From assembly GCA_024698805.1 (NCBI GenBank), contig JAILQT010000073.1:1-49253 (forward strand): a DNA stretch of 49,253 nucleotides. The letters are read 5' to 3'. The stretch's first letter is position 1; each line of letters opens with the position of its first letter. The stretch comes from Solobacterium sp. (lineage in GTDB: Bacteria; Bacillota_I; Bacilli_A; Erysipelotrichales; Erysipelotrichaceae). The notes below the pieces were generated by a model, which made no database searches, had not been told where the DNA came from, and worked only from the letters and a program-made list of their open reading frames with translations. Position numbers and translations under genes: made by a program. Below are positions 48,652 to 49,253 of the stretch, piece by piece.

Positions 48652-49074
48652 CTACTTCAGCAGTGATGAGAGTATGGAGAGGTCGATTCCGCCTGCAGCT
48701 TTTTCCGTGAGTGTTTCGATAAGCTGCTTTTCGATCGCGTTGCATTTCCGGAAATTCTGCACAAGCTTCTTTTCTTTGGCTGAGAGCTTCAGCGCTGTTG
48801 TCGAAGCTGTTCCGGTCTTTTTCTTCGCTGCAGATGTCGTACCGGTCTTCTTCTTTGCGGTCGTTGTCCCGGTCTTCTTTTTTGCGGCTGTCGATGTGCC
48901 GGTTTTCTTCTTTGCGGCTGTCGTTGTCTTCTTCTTATCCGTATCTGTTTTTTTCTTTGAAGCAGCTGTCGTTTTCTTTTTCGCTGTCGTTGTTTTCTTT
49001 TTCGCAGCAGCCCTGTCGATATCAGCAGTCTCTGTTTCGTTTCCTTCAGGAATGAAAATGATCTTGTCTTCCAT
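48652..49074 (-). CDS. Lysine-rich histone-H1-like repeat protein
   Basis: A 140-residue protein. A short N-terminus (MEDKIIFIPEGNETETADID) leads to about eight repeats of KKKT spaced by Ala/Thr/Gly/Ser/Asp (AAKKKTGT type, residues about 24-94), then a folded-looking helical C-terminus (LSAKEKKLVQNFRKCNAIEK). The repeats resemble histone H1 / bacterial Hc1 tails and would bind DNA, RNA or polyanions. TAGGAG lies eight bases before ATG 49074; TATAAT is about 25 bases upstream. First gene of the unit with the YARHG and ADP-ribosyltransferase-like genes. Confidence 0.75.
   Translation of the reverse strand: MEDKIIFIPEGNETETADIDRAAAKKKTTTAKKKTTAASKKKTDTDKKKTTTAAKKKTGTSTAAKKKTGTTTAKKKTGTTSAAKKKTGTASTTALKLSAKEKKLVQNFRKCNAIEKQLIETLTEKAAGGIDLSILSSLLK
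48795..49008 (-). repeat. Lysine-repeat coding tract
   Basis: Imperfect tandem units of about 24-30 bases, each with AAGAAGAAGAC or AAAAAGAAAAC (Lys-Lys-Lys-Thr) followed by Ala/Thr/Gly codons. Codon choice varies between units, so the repeat is kept at protein level as well as by slippage. Confidence 0.75.
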
Positions 49075-49111
49075 AATCTTTACTCCTAACGTTTTTATTA
49101 TACCGCAAGAC

Positions 49112-49138
49112 AAAAAAAAGAAGAGATAAACTCTTCTT
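49112..49138 (-). terminator. rRNA operon terminator
   Basis: On the minus strand AAGAAGAG-TTTAT-CTCTTCTT followed by TTTTTT, just after the 5S gene. Confidence 0.9.
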
Positions 49139-49141
49139 GAT

Positions 49142-49250
49142 AACCCGGCAGCGTGCGTACTTCACCAGAAGGCTATGTCGGCCGCTGAAGTGCTTAACTT
49201 CTGTGTTCGGGATGGGAACAGGTGTGACCACTTCGCTATCGCCACCAGAT
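49142..49250 (-). rRNA. rrf: 5S ribosomal RNA
   Basis: The minus strand reads TCTGGTGGCGATAGCGAAG, then the universal CACACCTGTTCCCATCCCGA and CAGAAGTTAAGCACTTCAGC, ending GCTGCCGGGTT; the two ends pair as stem I. It is the promoter-distal gene of an rRNA operon that lies to the right of the window. The last three bases of the window are spacer. Confidence 0.95.
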
Positions 49251-49253
49251 ATT

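Noticed and set aside
49046-49231. 61-codon minus-strand frame
   Set aside because: It lies mostly inside the 5S rRNA gene and its terminator.

Overview
The window looks like a chromosome segment of a moderately GC-rich, low-redundancy Bacillota (Firmicutes) anaerobe, plausibly an Erysipelotrichia-type gut or oral bacterium. The evidence is GGAGG-type ribosome sites, sigma-A promoters (TTGACA-N17-TATACT), tRNAs without an encoded CCA, LrgAB, PepV, NudC, an Rnf complex with ApbE, sugar hydrolases (GH1, GH3, GH13) and many peptidases. The taxonomic placement is inference. The window opens with tRNA-Ala(UGC) and closes with a 5S rRNA gene on the minus strand, the end of an rRNA operon lying to the right.

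Layout. 1-19.3 kb is housekeeping and catabolism: an M20 amidohydrolase, a 5TM-LYT/SpoIIE-type phosphatase, a phospho-beta-glycosidase (GH1), lrgAB, a small-multidrug-export-type membrane protein, an SDR, an S66 peptidase, a HAD/amidase-like/lactonase operon, pepV, an operon of aminopeptidase P and exonuclease III, and an operon of a domain-permuted GH3 enzyme and a nitroreductase. 19345-24844 is a 5.5 kb AT-richer integrated element in tRNA-Leu(CAA). It is bounded by a 29-bp perfect repeat and carries an integrase, divergent repressor/Cro-like genes, an excisionase-like protein, a RepA-type AAA ATPase, small unknowns and a 650-base repeat-bearing non-coding end. It has no structural, packaging or conjugation genes. 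25.0-28.3 kb is a TetR-controlled ABC exporter operon with a palindromic operator. 28.3-31.1 kb is an ankyrin-repeat protein and an EF-G-like GTPase, followed by a decayed serpin fragment. 31.4-33.8 kb holds a YgjP-type metallopeptidase, tRNA-His, a PIN/Phd-type toxin-antitoxin pair and a CpaB/SAF-type protein.

33.8-40.5 kb is the metabolic centrepiece, rnfCDGEA-x-B with divergent apbE. This Rnf is unusual. RnfD and RnfG each end in a nearly identical extra FMN-binding-like domain. RnfB is cut down to its N-terminal Fe-S domain. A tiny Cys-rich membrane protein is encoded between rnfA and rnfB. ApbE, a predicted lipoprotein, would attach the flavins.

40.5-44.4 kb encodes a full-length P-type ATPase homologue whose catalytic motifs are all replaced (a pseudoenzyme candidate), followed by an MscS channel with a C-terminal domain resembling a degenerate HATPase/anti-sigma fold. 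44.8-46.95 kb is nudC overlapping a GH13 amylase. 46.98-49.07 kb is a three-gene minus-strand unit (lysine-rich histone-H1-like protein, YARHG-domain membrane protein, putative ADP-ribosyltransferase-like protein) next to the rRNA operon.

A recurring feature is that several monocistronic or first genes have a -10 hexamer only 6-9 nt before the ATG and no Shine-Dalgarno sequence, which suggests leaderless transcripts.
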